From: Pseudolysinimonas kribbensis
GTDB lineage: Bacteria > Actinomycetota > Actinomycetes > Actinomycetales > Microbacteriaceae
Length of the DNA stretch: 64,000 bases
NCBI RefSeq assembly: GCF_030161895.1
Contig: NZ_BSVB01000001.1
Location: forward strand, 2,852,001 to 2,916,000
Reading direction: 5' to 3'
Notes under the pieces: model-generated
Databases searched by the model: none
What the model was told of the DNA's origin: nothing
The model's input: the letters and a program-made list of their open reading frames with translations, nothing else
Shown here: one piece after another, positions 20,418 to 30,487 of the stretch
How the letters are laid out: every line of letters begins with the position of its first letter
Numbering within the stretch: the stretch's first letter is position 1
Position numbers and translations under genes: made by a program

Positions 20418-20834
20418 CTAGGCGCGGTTCACCATCGCGTGGGCGGCGCGCTCGAGGTAGTCCCACAGCATCGCCTCGTGCAGGGGCGACAGCTCGAGCG
20501 CGTCGAGGGCCGCCCTCATGTGCGCCAGCCAGCGGTCGCGCGCGAGCGGCGTCACGGGGAACGCCGCGTGCCGCATCCGCAGCCGCGGATGCCCGCGCTG
20601 CTCGCTGTACGTGCCGGGGCCGCCCCAGTACTGCTCGAGGAAACCGGTGAGCCGCTGGATCGCGCCCTCGAGGTCATGCTCCGGATACATCGGCCACAGC
20701 ACGTCGTCGTCGCGGACGCCCGCGTAGAACGCGCGCACGAGCTTCTCGAACGTCCCCCGCCCGCCGACGGCGGCCCAGAAGGAACCGCCGACGGGATCGC
20801 CGTCCTGTCCCATGCGCAGGGTGAGGTCGCTCAT
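20418..20834 (-). CDS. Truncated hemoglobin, group II (GlbO type)
   Basis: 138 residues of the 2-over-2 globin fold. FEKLVRAFYAGVRDD carries TyrB10, LWPMYPEHD gives the CD region, HPRLRMRHAAFPV contains the proximal His, and DRWLAHM the TrpG8 of group II. It binds heme and O2 and handles reactive oxygen or nitrogen species. Its ATG overlaps the MscS stop (ATGA), the last gene of a four-gene unit. Usual length. Confidence 0.93.
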   Translation of the reverse strand: MSDLTLRMGQDGDPVGGSFWAAVGGRGTFEKLVRAFYAGVRDDDVLWPMYPEHDLEGAIQRLTGFLEQYWGGPGTYSEQRGHPRLRMRHAAFPVTPLARDRWLAHMRAALDALELSPLHEAMLWDYLERAAHAMVNRA

Positions 20835-21841
20835 CCGGCTCGCCCGCCGTTCGAGGAGCTCGGCTTCGCGGGGGCTCCGGCCGGTGATGTCGTCGGCGGC
20901 TTCGGCGCGGGCCGGCCGCCCGGCAGCTGGCCGCCCGGCGTCGGACGCAGCGCGATCGAGTTGAGCGGCGGCAGCGTGACGCCGAGCTCGTCGATCGCGA
21001 TCTTGAGCCGCGGCCGCAGCGCCCGCGCGACCTGATCCTTGGTGCCCGAGCGCACCTTCACGACGAGCCGGATGACGATCGCCTCCGCGGAGACGGACTC
21101 GATGCCCCAGATCTCGGGCTTCTCGATCACGAGACGCTTCCACTTGGACTCGCCCGCGAACGCGGTCGCGGCCTCCAGCAGCTTCTGCTGCACGAGCTCG
21201 ACGTCCGAGTCGTAGGGCACCGCGAGGTCGATGATGACGCGGGCCCAGCCCTGGGAGAGGTTGCCGACGCGCAGGATCTCGCCGTTGCGCACGTACCAGA
21301 GGGTGCCGTTGACGTCGCGCACCTGGGTGATCCGGATGCCGACCTGCTCGACCACGCCGGTCGCGAATCCGGTGTCGATCACGTCGCCCACGCCGAGCTG
21401 ATCCTCGGCGACCATGAACAGCCCGTTGAGCACGTCCTTGACGATGTTCTGCGCGCCGAAGCCGAGCCCGGCGCCGAGGGCCGCGGTTATGAGGCTGAAC
21501 GCGCCGGCCGCCTGCGGTGCGGCGACCGAGACGATCCACACCACCGCGACGATGACGACGAGCGTCGTGACGATGCTCGACAGCACGCCGCCGAGGGCCC
21601 GGCTGCGCTGCACGACGCGCATGGCCGCGAGCGGCGAGGCCGCGATGGCCGTCGTGTCGTCGACGCCGGCCTTCTTCTTCGCACCCGAGATGACCCGCTC
21701 GACGAAGCGCCGGATGACGAAGTGCAGCACCAGCCGTGCCACGATCGCGAGCACGACGATGAGGGCGACCTGCACGGGGCGGCCCCAGGCCGAGGTGAAG
21801 AACACCCCGACCTGCTCCCAGAACGCGCTCCAGCCGCCCAT
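20831..21841 (-). CDS. Small-conductance mechanosensitive channel, MscS family
   Basis: 336 residues. Three N-terminal helices end in the Gly/Ala-rich pore helix (LITAALGAGLGFGAQNIVKD), followed by the MscS beta domain (GDVIDTGFATGVVEQVGIRIT, RNGEILRVGNLSQGW) and a Pro-rich tail. It releases solutes under osmotic down-shock. It is unusual in being coupled to an ABC exporter (TGATG at 21839-21843) and a globin. Confidence 0.93.
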   Translation of the reverse strand: MGGWSAFWEQVGVFFTSAWGRPVQVALIVVLAIVARLVLHFVIRRFVERVISGAKKKAGVDDTTAIAASPLAAMRVVQRSRALGGVLSSIVTTLVVIVAVVWIVSVAAPQAAGAFSLITAALGAGLGFGAQNIVKDVLNGLFMVAEDQLGVGDVIDTGFATGVVEQVGIRITQVRDVNGTLWYVRNGEILRVGNLSQGWARVIIDLAVPYDSDVELVQQKLLEAATAFAGESKWKRLVIEKPEIWGIESVSAEAIVIRLVVKVRSGTKDQVARALRPRLKIAIDELGVTLPPLNSIALRPTPGGQLPGGRPAPKPPTTSPAGAPAKPSSSNGGRAG

Positions 21842-22701
21842 CAGGCGTCTCGGCGTCGCACCAGCACGATCGCGACCGCGCCGAGCACCACGATCCACGC
21901 GAGGAGCACGAGCAGCCCCTGCCAGGGCTCCAGGAGGATCGCGCCTGGCTGTACCTGCCGCGTCACGTCGTCCAGGCCGGATGCCGGATAGGCGTACATC
22001 CGGGAGCCCGCGGTGGAGGGCAGGAACTCGCCCACGTTCTGCAGCCAGGTGACCTTCGCCAGCGCCGCGACGAGGCTCGCGATATTCGGCAGCACGAGGA
22101 TGAGCCCCACCATGGTCGCGATGGCACCCGCGGTGTTCCGGATGATCGCGCCGATCGCGAGGGCCATCAGGCCGATGAGCGCGAGGTACCCGGCATCGCC
22201 GAGCAGGGCGAGCCAGAAGGCGCCGTCGAGTTCGACGTCGAGCCCACGGCCGGCGGCCTGGGCGAGCACGATCAGGGTCGAGAGGGCGACCGAGACCACG
22301 GCGACCACGAAGACCGCGAGGGTCAGCACGATCGCCTTCGCCGCCAGAGCGGGGGTCCGTTTCGGCACCGCCGTGAACGTCGAGCGGATCATCCCGGTGC
22401 CGAATTCCCCGGTGATCGTCAGCGCTCCGATGACGGCGGCGACGAGCGACGTGAAGCCGCTGCCGACCGTGATCGCGCTCACGATGAACGACAGGAGCGA
22501 CGTGCCCGACGGCAGCTGATCGGCCGGCAGGACCGCGAGGAGCAGCGGCGAGAGGGCGACGTTCAGCACGACGATGATCACCGCGCACCAGAACGTGGAG
22601 CGCAGGCTGCGCAGCTTGATCCATTCGGAGCGCAGCACGCCGCCGAAGGTGACGCCGTGCGACCCCTGCAGACTCGGCGCGGCGGGAGCGGCGGCGCTCA
22701 T
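21841..22701 (-). CDS. ABC-2 type transporter permease
   Basis: 286 residues with six predicted membrane helices. The N-terminal amphipathic segment GVLRSEWIKLRSLRSTFWC and the loop TGEFGTGMIRSTFTAVPKR are typical of actinobacterial ABC-2 exporters of unknown drug or lipid substrate. Start overlaps the ATPase stop by 4 nt. Confidence 0.9.
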   Translation of the reverse strand: MSAAAPAAPSLQGSHGVTFGGVLRSEWIKLRSLRSTFWCAVIIVVLNVALSPLLLAVLPADQLPSGTSLLSFIVSAITVGSGFTSLVAAVIGALTITGEFGTGMIRSTFTAVPKRTPALAAKAIVLTLAVFVVAVVSVALSTLIVLAQAAGRGLDVELDGAFWLALLGDAGYLALIGLMALAIGAIIRNTAGAIATMVGLILVLPNIASLVAALAKVTWLQNVGEFLPSTAGSRMYAYPASGLDDVTRQVQPGAILLEPWQGLLVLLAWIVVLGAVAIVLVRRRDA

Positions 22702-23665
22702 CGCGGGCCTCCTGTCGAGATCGGGGCCCCGGTGGGCGGGGGCGGTGCGGGCATCTCCGGCGCGCTGCCGGAGACGTACTCGGTCTCGCCCTGCGTGAGC
22801 TCCATGTAGGCCTGCTCGAGCGATCCGGCGACCGGGGTGAGCTCGTGCAGCACGAGCCGGTCCTGGGCGGCGAGCTCGCCGATCCGGGGGCGGCCATCCC
22901 GGTCACGAGCAGCGCGCCGTCGGCGGCGGTCGTCACCGTCGCGCCCGCCGCGGTCAGCGCCGCGCCGAGCTCGGCCGGCTGCGGCGAGCGCACCGTCACG
23001 GCGCCGCCCGTGGACTGCGCGATGATGTCGCCCACGGGGGCGTCCGCGATGATCCGGCCGCGGCCGAGCACGATGATGTGGTCGGCGGTCTGCGCCATCT
23101 CGCTCATGAGGTGCGAGGAGAGGAAGACGGTGCGGCCTTCCCCGGCCAGATGCCGGGCGAGGGTGCGCACCCACACGACGCCCTCGGGGTCGAGGCCGTT
23201 CACCGGCTCGTCGAGGATGAGCGTCTGCGGGTCGCCGAGGAGCGCGGCGGCGATGCCGAGCCGCTGGCCCATGCCGAGCGAGAAGCCGCCGACCCGGCGG
23301 CGCGCGACGCTCTGCAGCCCGGTGAGCGCGATGACCTCGTCGACCCGCCCCGCGCCGATCCCGTGCGTCGCCGCCATCGCGCGCAGGTGCTCGCGCGCGG
23401 TGCGTCCGCTGTGCACGGCCTTGGCATCCAGCAGCACGCCCACTCGCCGCAGCGGGTCGCGCAGCTGCCGATAGGGCACGCCGTCGACGCGTGCTTCGCC
23501 GGAGGTGGGCCGGTCGAGGCCCACGATCATGCGCATGGTCGTCGACTTGCCGGCGCCGTTCGGCCCGAGGAATCCCGTCACGAGCCCGGGGCGCACCGTG
23601 AAGTCGACGTGGTCGACCGCGGTGGTGGCGCCGAAGGTCTTCGTGAGCTGGTGGACTTCGATCAC
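22698..23665 (-). CDS. ABC exporter ATP-binding protein (frameshifted)
   Basis: About 323 residues, CcmA/NatA/DrrA-like: Walker A GPNGAGKST, FSLGMGQRLGIAAALLGDP as signature region, Walker B LILDEPVNGLDP, H-loop LSSHLMSEM. The C-terminal domain breaks at 22886-22890; one base added to the G5 run restores MAAPRIGELAAQDRLVLHELTPVAGSLEQAY. GTG 23665 follows TAGGGT by 6 nt (leaderless). First gene of the ABC-MscS-globin operon. Confidence 0.92.
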
Positions 23666-23702
23666 CCTCCGACCCTAACGATCGGGGGCTGGATGCCGGC
23701 CC

Positions 23703-26249
23703 CTACCCCCGGGCGTCGCGCTTCTGCGCGAGCAGCGCACGCTGCACGGTGGCCAGGTTCTCGACGATGAGCCGACGCAGCGCCGGGATCTCATCGTTCT
23801 CGCTCAGCCACTCCTCGGTCGCGTCGACGAGCGCCTGCGATGCGAGCGGCGCGGGGTAGAAGCCGTCGACGATGTACTCCGCGATCTTGTAGGTGCGGTT
23901 GCGCCACACGCCCTCGAGCATCTCGAAGTAGGGCGCGACGAGCGATTCGAGCGCCACGGGGTCGTTCACGTGCTGGTAGCCCAGCCCCATGTTGCGCAGG
24001 ATCGTGTTCGGGATCGAGCCGTCGCGCGATCCGGTCTCGAAGGCTCTGCGCTTCGCGGCGGCGGTCGGGATGGCGGCCCGTACGCGCGCGGCGGCCTGCT
24101 GCCCGTTGGCCGTGTTGTCGCTCTCCAGTCGCGCGGCGATCTCCTCCTCGCCGGCCCCGCCCGCGAGCACGAGGCCCTCGAGCAGCTCCCAGCCGAGGTC
24201 GTCGTCGATCTCGAGCCCCGGCAGGGCCGTCGAGCCGTCGAGCAGGCCGCGGAGGCTGCCGGCGTGGGCCGCGCTCGACGCGGCGTTGGCGAAGAACTTG
24301 ACGAACTGGAACTGCGCGTCCGACCCTGCCTCGGCGCCCTGCGCGAGCGCCCACAGGGCGTCGCCGATGCGATCGATCGTCGCCGGGCGCTTGGCCGGGG
24401 CCACGTAGATCCGGGCGGCCGTGAGCAGCTGGGTCAGGGTGAGGCGCAGCGTCGTCGACTCGGTCTCGGGCGCGATGTGCGCGAGCACCAGGTCGACGTA
24501 GGCGCTCGCCGGGATCTCGGCGTCGCGGGCGGCATCCCACACCGCTCCCCACACCAGCGCGCGGGCGAGCGGGGACTCGATGTCGGACAGGCGCGCCAGC
24601 GCGGTCGCGTGGCTGCGGTCGTCCATGCGGATCTTCGCGTAGGCGAGGTCGTCGTCGTTGAGCAGCACGAGGTCCGGCCGGGCGCGGCCCACCAGATCGG
24701 CGACCTCGGTCGATGCCACGGCGTCGAGGTCGAGCTCGAGCCGGTGCGTGCGCACGAGCCTGCCGTCGCGCTCGTCGTAGAACCCGACGGCGAGGCGGTG
24801 CGGGCGCAGGTCGGGGTGATCGGCGGGCGCCTCCTGCAGGATGCGGAACGCGGTGATCGTGCCCTCGCCGTCGGTCTCGATCTCGGGACGCAGCGTGTTG
24901 ACGCCGGCCGTCTCCAGCCAGAGCTTCGCCCACGAGGCGAGGTCGCGGCCGCTCGTGGTCTCGAGCTCGGCCAGCAGGTCGGTCAGCTCGGTGTTGCCGT
25001 ACTCGTGCTTCGCGAAGTACGCGCCGACGCCCGCGAAGAACGCGTCGATCCCGACCCACGCGGCGAGCTGCTTCAGCACCGACCCGCCCTTGGCGTAGGT
25101 GATGCCGTCGAAGTTGACCTGCACGTCCTCGAGGTCGTTGATCGTGGCGACGATGGGGTGGGTCGAGGGCAGCTGATCCTGCCGGTACGCCCAGCTCTTC
25201 TCCATGGCCTGGAACGTGGTCCAGGCCTCGGTCCACTCGGTCGCCTCGGCGGTCGCGATGGTCGACGCCCATTCGGCGAACGACTCGTTCAGCCACAGGT
25301 CGTTCCACCACTTCATGGTCACGAGGTCGCCGAACCACATGTGCGCGAGCTCGTGCAGGATCGTGACGACCCGACGCTCCTTGATCGCGTCGGTCACCTT
25401 CGATCGGAAGACGTAGGTCTCGGTGAAGGTCACCGCGCCGGCGTTCTCCATCGCGCCCGCGTTGAACTCGGGCACCCAGAGCTGGTCGTACTTGGCGAAG
25501 GGGTACGGGTAGCCGAACTTCTCCTCGTAGTAGGCGAAGCCCTTCTTGGTGATGTCGAAGATGTAGTCGGCATCCATGTGGGGCGCCAGCGACTTGCGCA
25601 CGTACACGCCGAGCGGGATCGTGCGGCCGCTGGAGCTCGTCAGCTCATCGTGCATCGATGCGTACGGCCCGGCGACGATCGCGGTGATGTAGCTCGAGAT
25701 GCGCGGCGTCGGCTCGAACTCCCAGGTGGCGGCGCCGTCACCCGCGGGGGTCGGATCCGGGGTGGGGGAGTTGGACACGACGGTCCAGTTCTCGGGGGCG
25801 GTGATCGTGAACCGGAACGTCGCCTTGAGGTCCGGCTGCTCGAAGACCGCGTACACGCGGCGGCTGTCGGGGACCTCGAACTGGCTGTAGAGGTAGACCT
25901 CGCCGTCGACGGGATCGACGAAGCGGTGCAGGCCCTCGCCCGTGTTCGTGTAGAGGAAGTCGGCGTCGACGACGAGCTCGTTGTGCTCCTGCAGGCCGTC
26001 GAGGCGGATGCGCACTCCGTCGGCGGCATCCACGTCGATCGGGGCGCCGTTCAGGCGGATCGAGTGCACCGTGCGGGTGATCGCATCGAGGAAGGTCGAG
26101 GCTCCGGCGCGGGCCGAGAAGCGCACGGTCGTCGTCGACCGGAACGTCTCGGGGCCCGTCGTGAGGTCCAGGATGACGTCGTAGCTCTCGACGTCGACGA
26201 GCGCCTTGCGCTCCTGGGCTTCGACTCGGGTCAGGTTCTCTCCAGGCAT
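23703..26249 (-). CDS. pepN: Aminopeptidase N (M1 family)
   Basis: 848 residues, the normal length for actinobacterial PepN. The exopeptidase motif GAMENAG is near residue 265; the zinc site HELAHMW starts near 297 and the third ligand is the Glu of NESFAEWAS near 320, giving HExxH-x18-E. The C-terminal half is the ERAP1-like helical domain. Cytoplasmic; it removes N-terminal residues from peptides. TAGGCT lies 5 nt before the ATG. Confidence 0.96.
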   Translation of the reverse strand: MPGENLTRVEAQERKALVDVESYDVILDLTTGPETFRSTTTVRFSARAGASTFLDAITRTVHSIRLNGAPIDVDAADGVRIRLDGLQEHNELVVDADFLYTNTGEGLHRFVDPVDGEVYLYSQFEVPDSRRVYAVFEQPDLKATFRFTITAPENWTVVSNSPTPDPTPAGDGAATWEFEPTPRISSYITAIVAGPYASMHDELTSSSGRTIPLGVYVRKSLAPHMDADYIFDITKKGFAYYEEKFGYPYPFAKYDQLWVPEFNAGAMENAGAVTFTETYVFRSKVTDAIKERRVVTILHELAHMWFGDLVTMKWWNDLWLNESFAEWASTIATAEATEWTEAWTTFQAMEKSWAYRQDQLPSTHPIVATINDLEDVQVNFDGITYAKGGSVLKQLAAWVGIDAFFAGVGAYFAKHEYGNTELTDLLAELETTSGRDLASWAKLWLETAGVNTLRPEIETDGEGTITAFRILQEAPADHPDLRPHRLAVGFYDERDGRLVRTHRLELDLDAVASTEVADLVGRARPDLVLLNDDDLAYAKIRMDDRSHATALARLSDIESPLARALVWGAVWDAARDAEIPASAYVDLVLAHIAPETESTTLRLTLTQLLTAARIYVAPAKRPATIDRIGDALWALAQGAEAGSDAQFQFVKFFANAASSAAHAGSLRGLLDGSTALPGLEIDDDLGWELLEGLVLAGGAGEEEIAARLESDNTANGQQAAARVRAAIPTAAAKRRAFETGSRDGSIPNTILRNMGLGYQHVNDPVALESLVAPYFEMLEGVWRNRTYKIAEYIVDGFYPAPLASQALVDATEEWLSENDEIPALRRLIVENLATVQRALLAQKRDARG

Positions 26250-26301
26250 CCCCCAGCCTAGGCTTCGCGTTCCCGCCGCTGGATCCTCGAACCCAGAACG
26301 C

Positions 26302-26988
26302 TCAGGTCAGCGCGGGCTCGCGGGTGGCGGTCTCGATGGGCGCGGGCGCCGGATGCGGCGTGCGCCCGAGGAACGCCTCGGCGTCGTCGATGGCCGAGAC
26401 GAGCATCGCCGCGAGGCGGTCGTCGGCATCGTCGACGCACGCCTGCGCGAGGCCGATCGCGGCCGCCCGCACGATCGCGTCGCAGCCGTGCCGCACGAGC
26501 TCGGAGGCCTGCACCTGCCAGACGGCCAGGTGCGCGGCGGCCCAGGCCGCGGCATCCGGCGTCTCGGCCAGAGCGTCCAGGGCGTCGTCGCGTGCGGCCG
26601 GCTCGTTGATGCCGTACACCGCGAGCGCCTCGAGGGCGGCGAGCACCGCGACGGCCAGGGCGCGCTGACGGTCCATGCTCGCGACGGGCAGGGCGCTCGT
26701 CGCGGCGCGGAGCGAGACGAGCAGTCCGAGCCGGGCGTCGTCGCCGCGCAGCCCGATCACGCGCGGGATGTGCGGCACGAGGTCGCCGCGGCGATCGTCG
26801 TGAATGGTGTCGTTGACCGCGCGCGCGAGGGCCGCGAGCGTCGGGTCGGTGCAGCGTGGGTGATCGCTCCAGCGCTCGCCGGCGAGGTACGAGGCGAACT
26901 CCATGAAACAGGCGCCCCGCCGGGGCGAACGGTGCCGGCCGGCCGACAGGGTCGGCATCAGGTCGGGGATGTCGGTTCGAGAACTCAT
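26302..26988 (-). CDS. Hypothetical all-helical protein
   Basis: 228 residues, Ala-rich, predicted helical, cytoplasmic. Recognisable blocks are FASYLAGERWSDHP, TIHDDRRGDLVPHIPRVIGL and AVYGINEPAARDDALD. I do not recognise a named family but the look is that of a conserved actinobacterial protein. A promoter TTGTCG-17-GATGAT sits upstream at 27019-27047. Confidence 0.75.
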   Translation of the reverse strand: MSSRTDIPDLMPTLSAGRHRSPRRGACFMEFASYLAGERWSDHPRCTDPTLAALARAVNDTIHDDRRGDLVPHIPRVIGLRGDDARLGLLVSLRAATSALPVASMDRQRALAVAVLAALEALAVYGINEPAARDDALDALAETPDAAAWAAAHLAVWQVQASELVRHGCDAIVRAAAIGLAQACVDDADDRLAAMLVSAIDDAEAFLGRTPHPAPAPIETATREPALT

Positions 26989-27018
26989 GTCGACCTCGCT
27001 TCACGCGGTGTGCCTTCG

Positions 27019-27047
27019 ATCATCCTCCCGTCGCCGCGGGCCGACAA
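27019..27047 (-). promoter_or_regulatory. Promoter of the hypothetical gene at 26302-26988
   Basis: On the minus strand: TTGTCG (27047-27042), exactly 17 nt, GATGAT (27024-27019), then a short leader to the ATG at 26988. Confidence 0.5.
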
Positions 27048-27079
27048 GAGTGTCACAGGCGGCTGTTAGCGTCCGGGCC

Positions 27080-27673
27080 ATGCCGAACCTCCCCGAGCAG
27101 GACCTCTTCCTCACCGCGGACGGCGCGCTCGCCGCGGTCATCGAGCGGCTCTCGCCCGGGCAGCTCGCCCTCCTGGCGCCGGCCGACTGGACGCGCCGGT
27201 TCGAGGACCCGACGCTCGGCCAGATCGTGCTCGTGCACGCGCACGACGAGGCGTTCGTGCCGGAGGTGCTGCGGGGCACGCCGCTCGACGAGATCGGCGA
27301 TCGCTGGGAGCCCGTGCTCGCCTCCGACGATCCGATCGCCGCGTATCGCAGCGCGCACGCCGCCGCGACGGCGGCCGCATCCGCTCCGCTGGACGGAGCG
27401 CGCACCGTGCACTTCAGCTACGGCGACTATCCGCTCGCCGAGGCACTGACCCACCTCGCGATGTACCGCGGTTTCCAGTCGTGGCACATCGCGCGCCTGG
27501 CCGGGTTCGACGACACGATGTCGCCGGAACTCGTCGACGGTCTCGACCGCCATGTCATGCCGCACGCCGACGAGTGGCGGCAGTGGGGTGTCTTCCCGCC
27601 CGCGATCGAGCCGCCCGCCGGGGCGGACGCGCAGACCCGCCTGCTGTGCGCGGCCGGGTACTGGGCCGCCTGA
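27080..27673 (+). CDS. DinB/maleylpyruvate isomerase N-terminal-like protein
   Basis: 197 residues of a four-helix bundle related to mycothiol-dependent maleylpyruvate isomerase and DinB proteins: helix 1 has AAVIERLSPGQLALLAPADW, then IVLVHAHDEAFVPEVL with a metal-binding His, and later LTHLAMYRGFQSWHIARLAG supplying the other His ligands. Probably a mycothiol-dependent or metal enzyme. TAGCGT ends 7 nt before the ATG. Confidence 0.82.
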   Translation: MPNLPEQDLFLTADGALAAVIERLSPGQLALLAPADWTRRFEDPTLGQIVLVHAHDEAFVPEVLRGTPLDEIGDRWEPVLASDDPIAAYRSAHAAATAAASAPLDGARTVHFSYGDYPLAEALTHLAMYRGFQSWHIARLAGFDDTMSPELVDGLDRHVMPHADEWRQWGVFPPAIEPPAGADAQTRLLCAAGYWAA

Positions 27674-27707
27674 ACGACGTCCCGGCCGTTTCTCTAGGGT
27701 GAGGAGC

Positions 27708-28198
27708 ATGCGCATCCACGTCGGAACCGACCACGCCGGCCTCGAGTTCAGTCGCGACCTCCAGCAGCACCTGCGCGACGCCGGGCACGAGGTCATCGAC
27801 CATGGACCGCAGAGCTTCGACCCGCTCGACGACTACCCGAGCTTCTGCATCAACACCGCGCTCGCGGTCGTCCACGACCAGCGGTCGGGCGTGGACGCGC
27901 TCGGCGTGGTGTTCGGCGGCTCCGGCAACGGCGAGCAGATCGCCGCGAACAAGGTGCGGGAGCCCGGGCCGCGCTGGTCTGGAATCACGACACGGCGCTG
28001 CTGGCCCGCCAGCACAACGACGCGAACCTCATCGCGATCGGCGCCCGGCAGCACACGGCCGAGGTCGCGCTCGCTCTCGTCGACGCGTTCATCGGCGAGC
28101 CGTTCAGCGGCGAGGAGCGGCACGCCCGCCGGATCGCGCAGCTGACCGAGTACGAGCTGACCGGCGGCATCGCGGGTCACGAGATCGACGTCTACTAG
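27708..28198 (+). CDS. rpiB: Ribose-5-phosphate isomerase B (frameshifted)
   Basis: RpiB/LacA family, about 163 residues. MRIHVGTDHAGLEF opens the fold with the substrate-binding Asp-His; VVFGGSGNGEQIAANKV is the active-site loop (with Ser/Thr where many RpiB have the Cys). The frame breaks in GGG at 27966-27968; one more G gives AALVWNHDTALLARQHNDANLIAIGAR. It interconverts ribulose-5-P and ribose-5-P. TAGGGT lies 7 nt before the ATG. Confidence 0.93.
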
Positions 28199-28223
28199 AT
28201 CGACCCCATCCGGAAGAGCCAGC

Positions 28224-29197
28224 ATGCCCGAGGGCCACAGCATCCACCGCATCGCGCGCCAGTTCGCGCGGCACTTCGAGAACGCGCCCGTCGCGGTGAG
28301 CTCGCCGCAGGGGCGGTTCGCGGCCGGTGCGGCGCAGCTCGACGGGCATGAGATCGTCGACGCGTTCGCCGTCGGCAAGCAGATGTTCCTGCAGTTCGAT
28401 CATCAGCTCTTGTTGCGCGTGCATCTCGGGCTCTACGGCGCGTGGGACTTCGCGGGCGACATCACGGTCGACGCCACGACGTTCTCGGCCAACGGCCGGA
28501 TGGGCCAGACCAACCAGCGCGGCACCGACCTCGCCGGGTACGAGGACTCGCCCTGGTCGATGGGCGCCCCCGCCGCGCCCGGCTGCGGATGAGCGAGCAG
28601 GAGAAGCTCGAGGCCCCGGTCGACGGCGACTGGCCGCCGGAGCCGGTGGGCCAGGTGCGCGTGCGGCTGCTCACGCCGACCGCGGTCGCCGACCTGCGCG
28701 GCCCGACCGTGTGCGAGGTGGACACCCCGGAGCAGGCGCAGGCGCAGATCGACAAGCTGGGCCCGGATCCCCAGGTCGGCGACCCCGTCGCCAACGAGGA
28801 GCGCTTCGTCGCCGGAGTGCGCAAGCGCAACGTCGCGATCGCCCTGCTGCTCATGGATCAGGCCGTCGTCAGCGGGATCGGCAACGTCTACCGCGCGGAG
28901 CTGCTGTTCCGGGCGCGGCAGAACCCGTTCACGCCCGGCCGGGAGCTGCCCGAGGAGGTGGTGCGCGCCCTGTGGCACGACTGGGTGCACCTCATGTCCA
29001 TCGGCGTCGAGACCGGCCAGATGCTCACCATGGACGACCTCAGCCCCGAGGATCTCGCCCGGGCCATGGCCAGTCGCGACGACCGGCACTGGGTGTACCA
29101 CCGCACGGGCCTGCCCTGCCGGGTGTGCGGCACCCCGATCGCGATGCAGGAGCTGGGCGGCCGCAAGCTCTACTGGTGCCCGGTCGATCAGGCATGA
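28224..29197 (+). CDS. Endonuclease VIII/formamidopyrimidine-DNA glycosylase family (frameshifted)
   Basis: MPEGHSIHR gives the N-terminal Pro nucleophile and Glu of Fpg/Nei enzymes, here the actinobacterial Nei2 form. The helix-two-turn-helix has MDQAVVSGIGNVYRAELLF, and a C-terminal zinc finger reads CRVCG...YWCPVDQ. The frame breaks after SPWSMGAP; one C added to the C5 run 28567-28571 joins RRARLRMSEQEKLE. It excises oxidised bases in base excision repair. Confidence 0.93.
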
Positions 29198-29204
29198 TGC
29201 TGCC

Positions 29205-29824
29205 ATGAGGCAGACCCCCGCTACGTCACCGCCGACGAGCAGGAGGTCAAGCGCCTGATCCGCGAGAACCCCTGGGCGACGTACGTGTCGTCGACCACGA
29301 ACGGCATGGTCGCCTCGCACTACCCGACCCTTCTCGACGACGAGGCCGAGGGCATCGTGATCGTCACGCACTTCGGCCGGCCCGACGACGAGCTGCACGA
29401 GGTGGGCGAGCGCGAGATGCTCGTCATCGTCCAGGGTCCGCACGGGTACGTCTCGCCCGGGTGGTACGGGCCCGGCGACATCGTGCCGACCTGGAATCAC
29501 GTCACCGCGCACCTCTACGGCGTGCCCGAAGTCCTCTCCGAGGAGGAGAACTTCCGGGTGCTGACTCGGCTCACCGACCACTTCGAGGGCCGGATGCCGC
29601 ATCCGCACTCGCTCGCGGAGGATCCGGAGGGCACGCGCCGGCTCGCCCTCGGAACGGTGGGCCTGCGCCTGCGGGTCACCCGCTTCGACGCGCGGCTCAA
29701 GCTCAGTCAGAACAAGACGCCCGAGGTGCGCGACACGATCATGGACGGCCTGCGGGATGCCGGCGGTCCCTACGCCCAGCCGGCGCTCGCCGACGAGATG
29801 GAGCGCATCGAGCGGGCCGAGTAG
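29205..29824 (+). CDS. FMN-binding (PaiB-like) negative regulator family protein (frameshifted)
   Basis: About 206 residues. MRQTPRYVTADEQEVKRLI is restored by one C added to the C5 run 29215-29219; then NPWATYVSSTTNGMVASHYP, SPGWYG, VPTWNHVTAHLYG, and KLSQNK near the end are hallmarks of the PaiB/FMN_bind_2 family (split-barrel flavin fold). It follows the nei gene by 7 nt. Function beyond FMN binding is not established from sequence. Confidence 0.9.
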
Positions 29825-29838
29825 CGCCCGCTCGGCGG

Positions 29839-30324
29839 CTACGCGGCCAGGTGGGCGAAGAGGAACCAGCGGTCCTTGTCGAGCCCGCGCGCGATCTCGA
29901 TCGCGACATCCTGGCTCACCTGGTCGAGCTCGTTCAGCTCCTCGACCGCCGTGCGCACGGTCACGAGCGCGGCGTCGATCTGCGCGATGACCTGGGCGAT
30001 CGTCTGGTCGGACTGCTGGAAGCCCTGCTCGAGCGCGGGCGTCGTGGTCTTCGCGGCGACCGTCTGGATGCGCGCGTCGACCGGCAGCCCCAGGGCGACG
30101 ACCCGCTCCGCGGCGAGGTCGGCGTAGTCCTGCGCGTGCTGGACCACGAGGTCGAGCAGCTCGTGCACGGCCTGGAAGTTGGTGCCGCGCACGTGCCAGT
30201 GCGCCTGCTTGCCGTCGACGGCGAGCGCCTGCAGGTCGAGCACCACCGGGCTCAGGAACTGGGCGACGCCGGCGGCCACATCGGCGTCGACACCGGTCAG
30301 GGGAACGGACTTCACATCGGTCAT
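29839..30324 (-). CDS. dps: Dps-family DNA-binding ferritin-like protein
   Basis: 161 residues. QAHWHVRGTNFQAVHELLDLVVQHAQDYADLAAERVVALG contains the intersubunit ferroxidase ligands (His and the Asp/Glu pair) of Dps. It oxidises and stores iron and protects DNA during oxidative stress. The ATG is preceded by GGAGGC at good spacing. Divergent from the multicopper oxidase gene. Confidence 0.94.
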   Translation of the reverse strand: MTDVKSVPLTGVDADVAAGVAQFLSPVVLDLQALAVDGKQAHWHVRGTNFQAVHELLDLVVQHAQDYADLAAERVVALGLPVDARIQTVAAKTTTPALEQGFQQSDQTIAQVIAQIDAALVTVRTAVEELNELDQVSQDVAIEIARGLDKDRWFLFAHLAA

Positions 30325-30487
30325 GGAATGCCTCCTCGTCGGGTCAACCGTTTCGCAGCCCGCGGGATTCCGCAAGCAAGCTGAGGCTGCCCTTCGCGGC
30401 ACCCGCGGACCGGTGCGGGGTTGTCCCCACCCCGATCCGGTCGTCGTCCGGATGCCGGGGCCGTCGCCGCCCCGCGAGCCTGGATGC

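Noticed and set aside
23970-26261. A 763-codon plus-strand frame over pepN
   Set aside because: Antisense shadow; pepN has complete M1 motifs and normal length on the minus strand.
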